Of a stretch of DNA of 41,223 nt, positions 28,723-36,651 are shown one piece after another (position 1 is the stretch's first letter; each line of letters starts with the position of its first letter). Origin of the DNA: a virus; the IMG/VR virus record IMGVR_UViG_3300036770_001425, positions 1-41,223 of that record; one strand, written 5' to 3'. Below the pieces are notes generated by a model that did not search any database, had not been told where the DNA came from, and was given only the letters and a program-made list of their open reading frames with translations. The position numbers and the translations under genes were made by a program.

Positions 28723-30504
28723 TTATTTGTTGATGGCCTCAGCGTTGAGGAATCCAGCCATGGTTGCGGCTAGAATCTGCATCGTCTCGCAGTCGAAGTA
28801 ATGGTTGTCCGACTGTATGCGCTTCCATCGCCATTCGAAGCTCACGTTGTCCGCGCCGAAGACCTTGACCTTTGCCTCGGCTGCCATCTGCGCCTTGTAC
28901 TCGTCGCCGCAATCTTCGGAGGCTGTCCACATAGGAAGGTCGTCCGGTCCAGTTGTTGAGCGGAGGATTTCCATGCGGTCCTTCGCAGCATCAGCAACGA
29001 AGAACCACTGGCGTACCCGCTTTGGAATGCCGTCGTATTTCTTTCCCGAGAACGGGTCCAATAGCCTGCCCTCGTCGTGCATGTGCCACGTTCCATCCGC
29101 GTGCTTGAACGCATTCCGCTTGTACGAATTGACGCAGTGGAACCCGTATTGCGCGCAGATTTCGAGGACTTCGCTCGTGTGGTATTTCGAGTCGAGGAAC
29201 ACGCGGGAGTCTGCTGTCAGCACAAGCTCCCCGAACGAAAGCCGCTCCTCCATCCATTGGCCGTGCAACACGCCGTGATCTTGGCAGAACTGTTGGACCT
29301 CCTGACGCGTTAATAGCTTCGCACGCGCCAGCAACCTAGAGCGTCCGTCCGCAGACCATTGGCGAGCGATTCCCCAAAAGTGATTGCGTTGAACGTCAAT
29401 CGTCGCGAATCGCCACGGGTTGCCGTTTCCGTCGATTGCCTCATCGGACCACGGCGCGCCCAGGATGTACGGTCCAACCTCAATCGGCTTGTCCATCACA
29501 CGGGCCTGCCTAGAGCTATCGTAAGGTTGCATGGCGCGCTTGATGATGAACTCGCGAAGCAATTCAGAATCGCCGTTGCGAAGCGCGTTCTGCGCCTGTA
29601 GCCAAAGCGCACACACTTGGCGCCAGTCATCGGTTGCCAAGCTGTTGAACCGATAGCCAACAACGGACGGGTTGGGAGTTGGGTTGCGTTGGATGTAGCC
29701 CGCGCCTCTCGTGCGGTCGTTCATATTCCGCTGGATCTCAAGGCTCCAATGAATCGGCGTCTGACAGCACGGCGGGATCATCCGGCACGTCTGCGCGCTA
29801 GGCTCCACCTGATACCGTCCAGACTCGTCCGTAATGCGGTCCCACTCAAGGATCCGGTCGGACCAATCCGGCACGAAGACCGAGGAGCAATGCGGGCACA
29901 CCATTTGCCAGTCGTGGCGCGTGGACGTTTCCCAGAGCACGTCCAAGTCATGGCCTTTGTCTGGTGCCGTCGTTGGGATCACGGCTTGGCGCAGGAAGTC
30001 AAAGCTGTCGGCGCGCATCATGATCTCAGCGATGGCGCGCGGTTGGTATTGCCACGCCTCGTCCATGACGATCTCGCGGGCAGAACGGGAATTGCGGTGC
30101 GCCACAACATCCGCGGAAAGCATCTCAAGAGGCGCGTTGTGGAAACGGAACATCATGTTTCGCCCACGTTTGTCGGGATCGGTGTAACGCGTCCACTGGA
30201 CCGACGGCGTGGATTCAAGGAGCGGTTTCAACTTGGTGTCTGACACCGAACGCGCATCCGTCGCCGTCTTGCTGTACCAGAGTTGACGCCGCGGCTCGAT
30301 GGCTAGATTGCGGAGGACGCGAAGCTGGGCGAGTAGCGTCTTGCCGCGTTGTGGCGGCATCATCAAGATCGTCGTCTTGCCCATGCCGCTATCCAGCGCG
30401 GCGGCAGGCTCGATCATCATGGGCCAATCCTCGCGGCGGAACGGGCGCCCATCCAAGGCGATGAATCGCTCCGCGTGCGTCAGTGTGCCAGCCCAGCGTT
30501 TCAT
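28723..30504 (-). CDS. terL: Terminase large subunit, GpA family (593 aa)
   Basis: ATPase-nuclease motor for DNA packaging. Walker A MPPQRGKT (residues 49-56) and Walker B EIVMDEAW (144-151, DE at 148-149) form the ATPase. A zinc-like QMVCPHCSSVFVPD follows. A nuclease strand FATIDVQRNHFWGIARQW lies near residue 370, and later FLDSKYHTSEV and DNHYFDCETMQ carry candidate metal-binding acids. Length is normal for GpA. It overlaps the small subunit (ATGA). A 40-base gap precedes gpW. Confidence 0.93.
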   Translation of the reverse strand: MKRWAGTLTHAERFIALDGRPFRREDWPMMIEPAAALDSGMGKTTILMMPPQRGKTLLAQLRVLRNLAIEPRRQLWYSKTATDARSVSDTKLKPLLESTPSVQWTRYTDPDKRGRNMMFRFHNAPLEMLSADVVAHRNSRSAREIVMDEAWQYQPRAIAEIMMRADSFDFLRQAVIPTTAPDKGHDLDVLWETSTRHDWQMVCPHCSSVFVPDWSDRILEWDRITDESGRYQVEPSAQTCRMIPPCCQTPIHWSLEIQRNMNDRTRGAGYIQRNPTPNPSVVGYRFNSLATDDWRQVCALWLQAQNALRNGDSELLREFIIKRAMQPYDSSRQARVMDKPIEVGPYILGAPWSDEAIDGNGNPWRFATIDVQRNHFWGIARQWSADGRSRLLARAKLLTRQEVQQFCQDHGVLHGQWMEERLSFGELVLTADSRVFLDSKYHTSEVLEICAQYGFHCVNSYKRNAFKHADGTWHMHDEGRLLDPFSGKKYDGIPKRVRQWFFVADAAKDRMEILRSTTGPDDLPMWTASEDCGDEYKAQMAAEAKVKVFGADNVSFEWRWKRIQSDNHYFDCETMQILAATMAGFLNAEAINK

Positions 30505-31187
30505 TCAACCATGTTCTCCATTGAAGACCTCAAAGCGCGCACAGCCCAGTCTGGAAGCCCGTGCTCAACCTCGGTCGCCGCTGTTTGCTCAAACGCTGAC
30601 AAGTACGCACTTGTGACCATGGCGTCCGTCAGGATGGCGTGAATCTCCACCGGATCGGAAACACCCTTCAGCTTACGCGTCACGTCGTCCGTGATGCGTT
30701 GCAAACCGTGCGCGGCATTGATAGCGAGCCCGCGGCAAAGGCGTTCAAACTCGCTCCGTGGTATGCTGTCGTCCTCAGTACGCCCCTGACGACGGAGTTG
30801 CACCATGGCGTCGTTGCGTTGCTTGGCGAGGCTTCCGCGTTGCGCTGCTAGCTCTAGGCCGATTTGCACGCCGCCCGTGCGGAAGGCGTCCATGGCCAGC
30901 CGGTCAACCTGACGCAGCATTTCGTCCAGGTCGTCGATTTCCCCCTTAAGGTCTCGCTTGGGTTTGGGCGTGTCCCCAGCCACCTCTTCAGGCGCCTCCC
31001 ATATTTCCGTTGCCTGCGCATCCATCCATGCAGCAACGCGCCGAGGGTTCACGCGGCTATTCTCGAAGCCGTCGCCACCGCGCTCCTTCACTGCTTTTAG
31101 CCGCGCCTTCGGAATGCCCATGACGGCGGCAGCCTGAGCCATGGAGCTGCACCACTCGGGCCACCCTTCGCGTTCCGTGTGTCGCAT
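30501..31187 (-). CDS. terS: Terminase small subunit, Nu1-like (228 aa)
   Basis: N-terminal HTH resembling Nu1 (SSMAQAAAVMGIPKARLKAVKERGG, then RVNPRRVAAWMDAQ) is followed by a helical, charged oligomerisation region and a C-terminal SMENMVE end. Start chosen at MRHTEREGW; an in-frame GTG at 31325 would add a poorly structured 46-residue extension. It overlaps terL (ATGA). Recognises the packaging site and stimulates terL. Confidence 0.8.
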   Translation of the reverse strand: MRHTEREGWPEWCSSMAQAAAVMGIPKARLKAVKERGGDGFENSRVNPRRVAAWMDAQATEIWEAPEEVAGDTPKPKRDLKGEIDDLDEMLRQVDRLAMDAFRTGGVQIGLELAAQRGSLAKQRNDAMVQLRRQGRTEDDSIPRSEFERLCRGLAINAAHGLQRITDDVTRKLKGVSDPVEIHAILTDAMVTSAYLSAFEQTAATEVEHGLPDWAVRALRSSMENMVE

Positions 31188-31210
31188 GGGCGGATTTTCT
31201 GGGGTCGTGT

Positions 31211-31366
31211 TCAAAGGGGGTACGAGCTTCGCCTCATGCAGGCTTTTCCCGTGTAAAAAGATTCCTTCCCGCGGTTCAACCCATGGAAATGTTGCATCTG
31301 CAATGCAAACGCACGATTGCAGCACATTGCATCACCAGTCCACCACATTGCGCTTGACGTGTTCAC
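31211..31366 (-). CDS. Possible small gene before terS (51 aa)
   Basis: A GTG at 31364-31366 overlaps the upstream stop (GTGA), with AAAGGGGGG placed as a ribosome-binding site. The product is Trp/Cys-containing (MWWTGDAMCCN) and ends at 31211, 23 bases before terS. The same DNA carries TTGCAT/ATGCAA arms (31292-31297 and 31303-31308) and CACATTGC twice, 21 bases apart (31323 and 31344). It may be a gene, a packaging-site region or both. Confidence 0.35.
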   Translation of the reverse strand: MNTSSAMWWTGDAMCCNRAFALQMQHFHGLNRGKESFYTGKACMRRSSYPL

Positions 31367-31593
31367 GATTTCCCCCCTTTTGAATCCCCATCCCGAGTGT
31401 CAATGATGTCTCCACCCCATGCCAATCTCATGAGCTTCGCCCATCTCATGATCGCCCTGCATTCCTCAGGCGTGAGCTTGTGACTGAGTGCGTCAATCTC
31501 CTCTCGCGTGATTGGTTGCGGCTTCTGGATATGCCAACGGCTAGGCGTTGTGGTCCTGAGTGCCGTGTCTGTACGTGGTCTTGATTGTCTCAT
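31363..31593 (-). CDS. Hypothetical protein (76 aa)
   Basis: Basic start (RQSRPRTDTALRTTTPSR), then a helical part ITREEIDALSHKLTPEECRAIMRWAKLMR. ATGA overlap with the previous gene. Possibly a small DNA-binding or terminase-adjacent protein by position. Unrecognised. Confidence 0.7.
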   Translation of the reverse strand: MRQSRPRTDTALRTTTPSRWHIQKPQPITREEIDALSHKLTPEECRAIMRWAKLMRLAWGGDIIDTRDGDSKGGKS

Positions 31594-31877
31594 TCCAGTT
31601 CCCTCATTTTATCCCTGAGAATCTCCTGTTGCCGTTCGATGTCATCCAATGCTCTCTGCGCTTCGTCTAGCGCGCTCTTGAGCCCATCACGCGCTGCTGT
31701 TGCGGCATTAGACGCGGCCTTCAGGGTGCACATTGCACGCTCCATCTCCACGTAGGTGTTCACGCTTTCAGCATTGTGTAGCGGCCCTGCAAGCACCTCC
31801 CGCAACTGCTTCTCCCCATCGTCGTCAATATGCCAATTCAACTCCCGAAGCCTGTCCACGATCTGGTCAGCGTTCAC
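31590..31877 (-). CDS. Coiled-coil hypothetical protein (95 aa)
   Basis: GTG start overlapping the upstream stop (GTGA). Heptad-like ALDEAQRALDDIERQQEILRDKMRELE at the end, with an N-terminal RLRELNWHIDDDGEKQLREVLAG domain. Probably oligomeric. Unknown role in the accessory block. Confidence 0.7.
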   Translation of the reverse strand: MNADQIVDRLRELNWHIDDDGEKQLREVLAGPLHNAESVNTYVEMERAMCTLKAASNAATAARDGLKSALDEAQRALDDIERQQEILRDKMRELE

Positions 31878-32221
31878 GCGTTAGCCCCTCCCACGGCAAG
31901 ATACGCCTCGCAGAGTTGGCGAGGGGTGGCGGTGATGAGGTCGTGGCAACCTGACACGTGCAAAATCTCCCAATCGGTTCCGAAGTCTGGATAGATCAAG
32001 CTGTACAGCTTTTGAGCAAACCTGTTTTCGCGCCCCTTCTTCAACGTCTTCACGAGCGGCATGATGGCTTCGTATGAGTTGGCAAAGTCTGGAACCGCCA
32101 TCCCCGCCCCGTCGCCTCGCACGCCGACAAGAAGCCCTTGAAAAAATGAGTCTTCGCATTCACGGATTTGGGTCCACCCCACACTCTCCGCGACCGCCCT
32201 GTTGATTTCTTGGTCTGTCAT
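31874..32221 (-). CDS. Phage ABA-sandwich-type accessory protein (115 aa)
   Basis: The pattern MTDQEINRAVAESVGWT at the start, PDFANSYEAIMPLV in the middle, and ITATPRQLCEAYLAV at the end corresponds to the small phage ABA-sandwich family, which is common but of unknown function. ATG chosen at the ATGA overlap with the upstream gene. Confidence 0.75.
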   Translation of the reverse strand: MTDQEINRAVAESVGWTQIRECEDSFFQGLLVGVRGDGAGMAVPDFANSYEAIMPLVKTLKKGRENRFAQKLYSLIYPDFGTDWEILHVSGCHDLITATPRQLCEAYLAVGGANA

Positions 32222-32397
32222 TTCATCCTCCTTCCAGCCTTCCACGCCTCATACGCAATCTCCCGCAACCATCCCAAGTCAGCATTCCTTGGCGTTGCCC
32301 ATTCACGCCACCAAACGCCGAAGTCCTGGCGCTCTTTGACGGCGCGCTCCACGGCTTCGTTCGTTGCCTTCTCGTCGCTCCAGATTGCGGGTTTCAT
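32218..32397 (-). CDS. Hypothetical small protein (59 aa)
   Basis: The ATG overlaps the preceding stop (ATGA). Trp-rich and helical (QDFGVWWREWATPRNADLGWLREIAYEAW), reminiscent of short phage accessory proteins. No function assigned. Confidence 0.65.
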   Translation of the reverse strand: MKPAIWSDEKATNEAVERAVKERQDFGVWWREWATPRNADLGWLREIAYEAWKAGRRMK

Positions 32398-32570
32398 TTC
32401 ACAACCCTCCATCCTTGTTTCGCCATGATGTTCTTCAACGCCTTCAGCGCTTGGTTTTCAGTGCTTCCATACGCTTCAACGCCTAAGCACCTAGCAACCC
32501 AAACCTTGCCAGTTAGGGTTTCGGTAATGGCCTCAACTTTATGCCCTCCGTGCGGGCTTTTGAATCTCAT
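32394..32570 (-). CDS. Hypothetical small protein (58 aa)
   Basis: Start at MRFKSPHGG, overlapping the stop of the upstream 70-residue gene (ATGA). Small alpha/beta pattern (TETLTGKVWVARCLGVEAYG, then ENQALKALKNIMAKQGWR). Resembles short HicB-like halves but lacks enough length for a firm call. Confidence 0.65.
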   Translation of the reverse strand: MRFKSPHGGHKVEAITETLTGKVWVARCLGVEAYGSTENQALKALKNIMAKQGWRVVK

Positions 32571-32779
32571 TGCGGCCTCCTCTGCAAAGAAGCTCCCCAT
32601 TCACCTTCTGAAAGCGCGACGTGATCTTGACACCTGTCATCAAGGATGTTCGTGCTCCATTGTAGATGCTCCTTTCTGGGTAATTTCCTAAACCAACGCA
32701 GAGCGCCGGTAGGCTGATAGGCGGCGTAGTTGGCCCAGTCAGGGGCTTTCTCCCAAGGGATTCTCGGTAGTCGTCTCAT
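32567..32779 (-). CDS. WxxAPxWAxxAA-domain protein (70 aa), paralogue of the upstream gene's C-terminus
   Basis: The segment IPWEKAPDWANYAAYQPTG matches LPWHEAPEWAQWAAMDKDG in the upstream 172-residue gene, and both end in RRPQ. The shared RRPQ codes for CGGAGG, the ribosome-binding site of the following gene. Likely a recent tandem domain duplication. ATGA overlap on both sides. Function unknown. Confidence 0.75.
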   Translation of the reverse strand: MRRLPRIPWEKAPDWANYAAYQPTGALRWFRKLPRKEHLQWSTNILDDRCQDHVALSEGEWGASLQRRPQ

Positions 32780-33294
32780 TGCGGCCTCCGTTGTTTGGAT
32801 TGGGTCCAGTCGGGGTGTTTCGGGGCGTCAAAAATATCGCAAGTGCGACCAGCATAATGCCATTGGTCGCCTAAAACTGACGGCTCCATATCGTACCAGA
32901 ACCACGACCCATCCTTATCCATCGCCGCCCACTGCGCCCACTCAGGAGCCTCATGCCACGGCAGGCTTTGAACCGGCTTATTGCCTTGGCCAACCAATGC
33001 GAGGTTGAGTTTTCTGGCAACGCTCGCAATTCGATTTCTTTCTTCTCCGTCAGGAAGCCTTGCGATTTGGAAAGAAAATTCATTGAGCGCCAAACCGACG
33101 ACGACTTCCAATCGCTCGACCGTCTGCACGCACCTCGCGGCGTACTGGATGCCATCGGCCATTTCTTCCAACGCATGATTCGCCCACGCGGACGGTCGCA
33201 TGTCGTCGCGCTCGATGGTCTTCCCATACTTCCGTTCACCCTCCGCTTGGCGTTCACGGATGAACTTCATGATGTCGTCGTTAAAGGATTTCAT
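32776..33294 (-). CDS. Two-domain phage protein, MazG-like N-terminus plus WxxAPxWA C-terminus (172 aa)
   Basis: Residues 1-90 (RERQAEGERKYGKT, SAWANHALEEMADGIQYAARCV) look like the helical MazG-type nucleotide-pyrophosphohydrolase-like phage family. Residues 110-172 carry the W-x-x-AP-x-WA motif seen again in the next gene. Catalytic metal residues of MazG (EExxD) are only partly visible (LEEMAD). ATGA overlap with the 58-residue gene. Confidence 0.65.
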   Translation of the reverse strand: MKSFNDDIMKFIRERQAEGERKYGKTIERDDMRPSAWANHALEEMADGIQYAARCVQTVERLEVVVGLALNEFSFQIARLPDGEERNRIASVARKLNLALVGQGNKPVQSLPWHEAPEWAQWAAMDKDGSWFWYDMEPSVLGDQWHYAGRTCDIFDAPKHPDWTQSKQRRPQ

Positions 33295-33467
33295 TCAGGT
33301 CTCCTTTGCTTTGGATCCAGCAGTTCGCGCAACTCGGTGTCTTGGCTTGCCTCAATGGCTTGAAGCAGTCGCCTTGAAGCCTCCTTCTCGGTCTTGAAGT
33401 TTGCATCAAGTTGCCTTTGCAGAAGCCACATAGCCGCTTGCCTCAGTTCGATCTCAGTTTTGCTCAT
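33291..33467 (-). CDS. Short helical protein after the helicase (58 aa)
   Basis: ATG at 33465-33467 overlaps the helicase stop (ATGA), and the TGA overlaps the next ATG. Helical throughout (KTEIELRQAAMWLLQRQLDA, ASRRLLQAIEASQDTELREL). It might act as a helicase-associated factor; no family recognised. Confidence 0.6.
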   Translation of the reverse strand: MSKTEIELRQAAMWLLQRQLDANFKTEKEASRRLLQAIEASQDTELRELLDPKQRRPE

Positions 33468-34771
33468 TCCGGTCTCTCTCTTTCTCTTTCTTCAAACCTA
33501 CAAAATGCACCTTCATACGAAAGATTCACCACACCACATTCGCCATCCCGCTGCTTGCCCACGATAAGGCATGCGTCCCCAGACCTCTCGTGACGGTCCC
33601 TATGGAGGAGCGCGATTAGATCGGCGTCACGTTCAATCTGCCCGCAGTCTGCCAACTCAGAAATCTTCGGCATGCGCGGCTTTTCCTTCTCGCTGTCGCG
33701 GTTGACCTGAGCGAGTGCGACCAAGGTTATACCTGTGGACTCCGCTATACTTTTCAGCTTCCCGCTGACCTCCGCAACCTCATACGTCCGCTTGTCGTTG
33801 CTCTTGGACGCTGGGACCTTTTGGAGGTAGTCCACGAAGGCCACGCGGATTCCGTGACGTCTAACGGCCATCCGGATTTGCGCGCACACCACGTCCACGC
33901 TTTCGCCGCGGGTGAGTTGCAGCCATTGGATCGGCGCGGCCTGTGCCTTGGACATGGCTGAAAATATCCGGCGTTGCTGCGCCTCGTCCATTCTGCCCGC
34001 CTTGAGGTCTCCCATCTCCACCCGCGACAGGGAAGCCACCATGCGACGCATCAGCCCCTTGTTGTTGGTCTCGTGGCTGACGAACATGGATGGGATCTCG
34101 CCGTGCACCGCGCAAGCCTCCAGCATGTTCACAGCGATGGCCGTCTTGCCGATGCTTGGCCGCGCTCCAATCACCCACATTTCGCCGCGTTGCATCCCTT
34201 CCGTCATCCAGTCGAGTCGCTGAAAGCCAGTAGTCACTCCTGAAAGCCTGCCCCCGAGGTCAACGCGACGTTGCAAGTCGTCGATGAAATCGCGGGCAAC
34301 CTCTCGGGAGGTCTGTGGCTTGGCTCCAGTAGGCTCAGAAATGGCCAGCGCCGCCTCTATACGCCCCGCCAAGGCATCCAAACCCACGGAAGGGTCGGAT
34401 GCGCCAGCCGCCACGTCCTGGCCCATGGCGTGAATCTTTCGCCGTTGGAAGGCTTCTCGGACGCCTTGGGCGAAGTACGGAGCATTGGCGGCTGACGGGC
34501 AGGCGTCCCAAGCCTCGCCCCAGAACGCAAACGGGACAGGCGTGTGCGGGTAGATCGTCGGCCACTCACGCCCGAGGCTCACCATGTCGATCGGTTTGCC
34601 CTCCGTGAGCATGCCGGACAGGACGGCAATGGAATCTCGCACCCTGTCGTCAATAATCATGTCCAGCGTGACCACGGACAGGACCTCTGCCAGCACGTCG
34701 GAGCCGCCAGAGAAGCATGCGCCAAGGATGCCGATTTCGTCGGCAGGTGAAACGAGCGCGGACGCCTTCAC
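33464..34771 (-). CDS. DnaB-type replicative helicase (435 aa)
   Basis: N-terminal helical domain (DEIGILGACFSGG, LDMIIDDRVRDSIAVLSG) then a RecA-like ATPase: Walker A GARPSIGKTA near residue 202, Walker B AFVDYLQKV, sensor ALAQVNRD, and the HRDRHE arginine-finger region. Unwinds DNA at the fork and is loaded by the upstream initiator. Start probably the GTG at 34769-34771 (GTGA overlap, GGAGG eight bases upstream); an ATG six bases earlier is possible. Length matches DnaB-family helicases. Confidence 0.9.
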   Translation of the reverse strand: MKASALVSPADEIGILGACFSGGSDVLAEVLSVVTLDMIIDDRVRDSIAVLSGMLTEGKPIDMVSLGREWPTIYPHTPVPFAFWGEAWDACPSAANAPYFAQGVREAFQRRKIHAMGQDVAAGASDPSVGLDALAGRIEAALAISEPTGAKPQTSREVARDFIDDLQRRVDLGGRLSGVTTGFQRLDWMTEGMQRGEMWVIGARPSIGKTAIAVNMLEACAVHGEIPSMFVSHETNNKGLMRRMVASLSRVEMGDLKAGRMDEAQQRRIFSAMSKAQAAPIQWLQLTRGESVDVVCAQIRMAVRRHGIRVAFVDYLQKVPASKSNDKRTYEVAEVSGKLKSIAESTGITLVALAQVNRDSEKEKPRMPKISELADCGQIERDADLIALLHRDRHERSGDACLIVGKQRDGECGVVNLSYEGAFCRFEERERERPE

Positions 34772-35610
34772 AGGCATTTCCTCCAATCCTCGCCGTCAAA
34801 CAGGTCCTTTTTGCGCTCCACGAGGCTCCCCCAGTGCTTCGCAAGCGCCGAGGAGGTCAGGTCCCAATCGGGATGAAGGCGCCTGTAGGTTGAAGCCTTG
34901 GCCTTGATGTCTTCGGCAGTCACGTTGGGTTGAACCTCCTTGATGTCTCGCAATGCCGTTGCGGCTTGTGCCCATGCTGGCCTTGTAGTCGATGGAATAT
35001 CGCCACCGCATGCTTCAACGATTGCATCGATGAGTGGATTGCGTTGGGTTGGCTTCCTTTGCTTCTTGGTCTTCGCAGGCTTCTCGCCTTCTGACGGCTT
35101 GTCCGGCAGAGCCCCCTTTAGGGGGTTGGGGGGTGTAATATGTTTTTCTGAATCTGCCTCTGCATCTGAATCTGCCTCTGCATTGTCTCTACTCGACTCC
35201 ACCTTGTTCGACGGCGATCTACTCTGATCTACTTTTTCTACTTTCGTTTCCGATCTCTTCTTGGCCGCGTACTTCCTCTTTGCCTCCAACGCGCTCTCTT
35301 CATCCCTGATGGCGCGATACTTAGCATGATTAAGAAGCCTCCAGCCGCCGTCGATAGGCTCAACCCTTCGCCCTTCATGGTCGGGCGTGCGGCTGTACTT
35401 GTCCGGCTTCTGGAAGCGGTCCAGCGCATCCTCACAAGCTGCCAGAGACACCCTTGCGCGGTTGGCAAGTCCTGGAATTGACGCCCAGATGCGCCCATGC
35501 CTGTCTGCCATTGCAAGCATTGTGATCCAGACAATGCGAACGGAATCAGGCTCCGCCCAGATGGTGCTTTCGGTGATGGACGAGAAGAGCTTGGTGAAGG
35601 TTGTGCTCAT
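34768..35610 (-). CDS. Replication initiator / replisome organiser with winged-helix N-terminus (280 aa)
   Basis: Residues 1-100 (TESTIWAEPDSVRIVWITMLAMADRHGRI, IPGLANRARVSLAACEDALDRFQ) are typical of phage replication proteins (lambda O/DnaD-like winged helix). A disordered, Lys/Asp/Ser-rich linker (residues about 115-185) follows, then a C-terminal domain beginning IDAIVEACGGDIPST, with THETA-like helices (EDIKAKASTYRRLHPDW) that may load the DnaB helicase downstream. The linker's DNA carries 10-bp-phased GTAGA repeats, and more lie just upstream of the ATG. The origin is therefore plausibly inside and in front of the gene. Confidence 0.82.
   Translation of the reverse strand: MSTTFTKLFSSITESTIWAEPDSVRIVWITMLAMADRHGRIWASIPGLANRARVSLAACEDALDRFQKPDKYSRTPDHEGRRVEPIDGGWRLLNHAKYRAIRDEESALEAKRKYAAKKRSETKVEKVDQSRSPSNKVESSRDNAEADSDAEADSEKHITPPNPLKGALPDKPSEGEKPAKTKKQRKPTQRNPLIDAIVEACGGDIPSTTRPAWAQAATALRDIKEVQPNVTAEDIKAKASTYRRLHPDWDLTSSALAKHWGSLVERKKDLFDGEDWRKCL
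35187..35241. repeat. 10-bp-phased GTAGA repeat cluster inside the initiator gene
   Basis: On the plus strand CTCTAC (35187), CTCCAC (35197), TTCGAC (35207), ATCTAC (35217), ATCTAC (35227) and TTCTAC (35236) recur every 10 bases (last step 9). On the coding strand these read GTAGAX. Ten is not a multiple of three, so coding cannot generate the spacing. It lies in the flexible linker of the initiator, as lambda iterons lie within O. Confidence 0.65.
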
Positions 35611-35620
35611 TTCCTTGTGA

Positions 35621-35676
35621 CTCTACAGCTATCTACCGCGATCTACAAACATCTACAGTAGATATTTGGTATCTAC
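35621..35676. repeat. 10-bp-phased GTAGAT repeat cluster in front of the initiator gene
   Basis: CTCTAC at 35621 and ATCTAC at 35631, 35641, 35651 and 35671 (plus strand) keep exact 10-base phase. At the 35661 position the sequence instead holds the same box inverted (GTAGAT at 35658-35663). The run sits between the PP-loop gene and the initiator ATG and reaches within 10 bases of it. Likely an operator or origin bound by the initiator. Confidence 0.7.
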
Positions 35677-35685
35677 TTTTAATGT

Positions 35686-36447
35686 TTAATCTCCTCCATC
35701 ATAACACCCGCACGGAACCTCATGGTCCTCAAACAACCTAGACTGCGCAGCCTCGCCGCGCAGGAATGCCGCCCACGAGAACGAACGCCCAAGGCCTTGA
35801 ACGGTGGTCAGTTTTGCGCGGGCTTCCATTTCCAACGCTCGGCGTATGAGGCCGGGGTGCTCCTTGGCAAGTTGCGTGATCTCATGCCGCTTCATGGATG
35901 GGCAGAAGAAGCAGGAGGATTTTGCGGACGGAAGCCCCTCGGATTGGCAGATGGCAACGCAATCTTCGCGGTAGATGCCCCATTCGATGAGCGGGTAGCG
36001 GAAAGTGTACTTGGCGTCCTCTCGAATCTTGGCGCGGCGTTCCTCGCTCGCGTCGTAGCCGATCCATTTCTCGCATTTGCCTCCGGTTGCCCATTGGCTC
36101 AACGCAGGCTCCCAGTGGTTGGCAAATTTGTCCTGCGGTTCGACTTTGTGCTTTAAGGAGCAGGATTTGTAACCATAGGCAATGGACGGAAGCATTTCCA
36201 TGCGTCGGCAGTTGTCCTCCAGCGTCTCAGGCTTACCTTGGTAGGTCTTGCAGACAACCTGAATCCCGAGGTTGAACCGCTTCCGGCACCACGCGTCAAC
36301 CATGGAAACGGCGTCGTAGGTTTCGGGACGTTCGCCTCCGGTGTCGGCAAACATGATGAGGTCTGGACGGATTCCTCGGCGGTGCATCTCGACCAGCATC
36401 GCGGTGGAGTTTGCGCCTCCGCCGAAGGCGACGATGATTGGATTCAT
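35686..36447 (-). CDS. Phage PAPS-reductase-like PP-loop ATPase (253 aa)
   Basis: The N-terminal FGGGANSTAML (residues 8-18) is a variant PP-loop (usual SGGxDS), followed by a Rossmann-like core (LIMFADTGGERPETYDAV). Cys96 in YGYKSCSLKHKVEP, the CFFC pair (179-182) and a CGC end suggest metal or thiol chemistry. Homologues in phages are annotated as phosphoadenosine phosphosulfate reductase or DndC-like, but the reaction is not known. It lies between the initiator and the DNA methyltransferase, which raises the possibility of DNA or nucleotide modification. Confidence 0.8.
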   Translation of the reverse strand: MNPIIVAFGGGANSTAMLVEMHRRGIRPDLIMFADTGGERPETYDAVSMVDAWCRKRFNLGIQVVCKTYQGKPETLEDNCRRMEMLPSIAYGYKSCSLKHKVEPQDKFANHWEPALSQWATGGKCEKWIGYDASEERRAKIREDAKYTFRYPLIEWGIYREDCVAICQSEGLPSAKSSCFFCPSMKRHEITQLAKEHPGLIRRALEMEARAKLTTVQGLGRSFSWAAFLRGEAAQSRLFEDHEVPCGCYDGGD

Positions 36448-36557
36448 GAATTAAAAATCCCGCCGCCGTGACGCCTGAGAAATCGCGGCCAAAAAGGCAG
36501 CGGGTGCCCGAAAACAGCACGCGATGGTTTACGCCACGGGGCGGGGAAAGTGTTCAT
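36444..36557 (-). CDS. Possible 37-aa basic protein
   Basis: Occupies most of the gap between the methyltransferase and the PP-loop gene. It starts at the ATG at 36555-36557 and ends in an ATGA overlap with the PP-loop gene. The product is Pro/Arg/Phe-rich (HPLPFWPRFLRRHGGG). The junction style supports it; the length does not. The same gap (36448-36651) also carries an ATCTAC box (36619-36624) and a TTCTAC box (36557-36562). Confidence 0.35.
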   Translation of the reverse strand: MNTFPAPWRKPSRAVFGHPLPFWPRFLRRHGGGIFNS

Positions 36558-36651
36558 TCTACAGTTTTCGTTGGTCTTCGCTCGGCTTCTCAGGACCTTG
36601 CGCTGACGTCGCGTTTCTATCTACGCGGGTGGAAAGTGCAAACCGGAGTTT

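Noticed and set aside
31230-31275. Minus-strand promoter (TTGAAC plus weak -10) ahead of terS
   Set aside because: The -10 match is only two of six bases, and the region may be coding.
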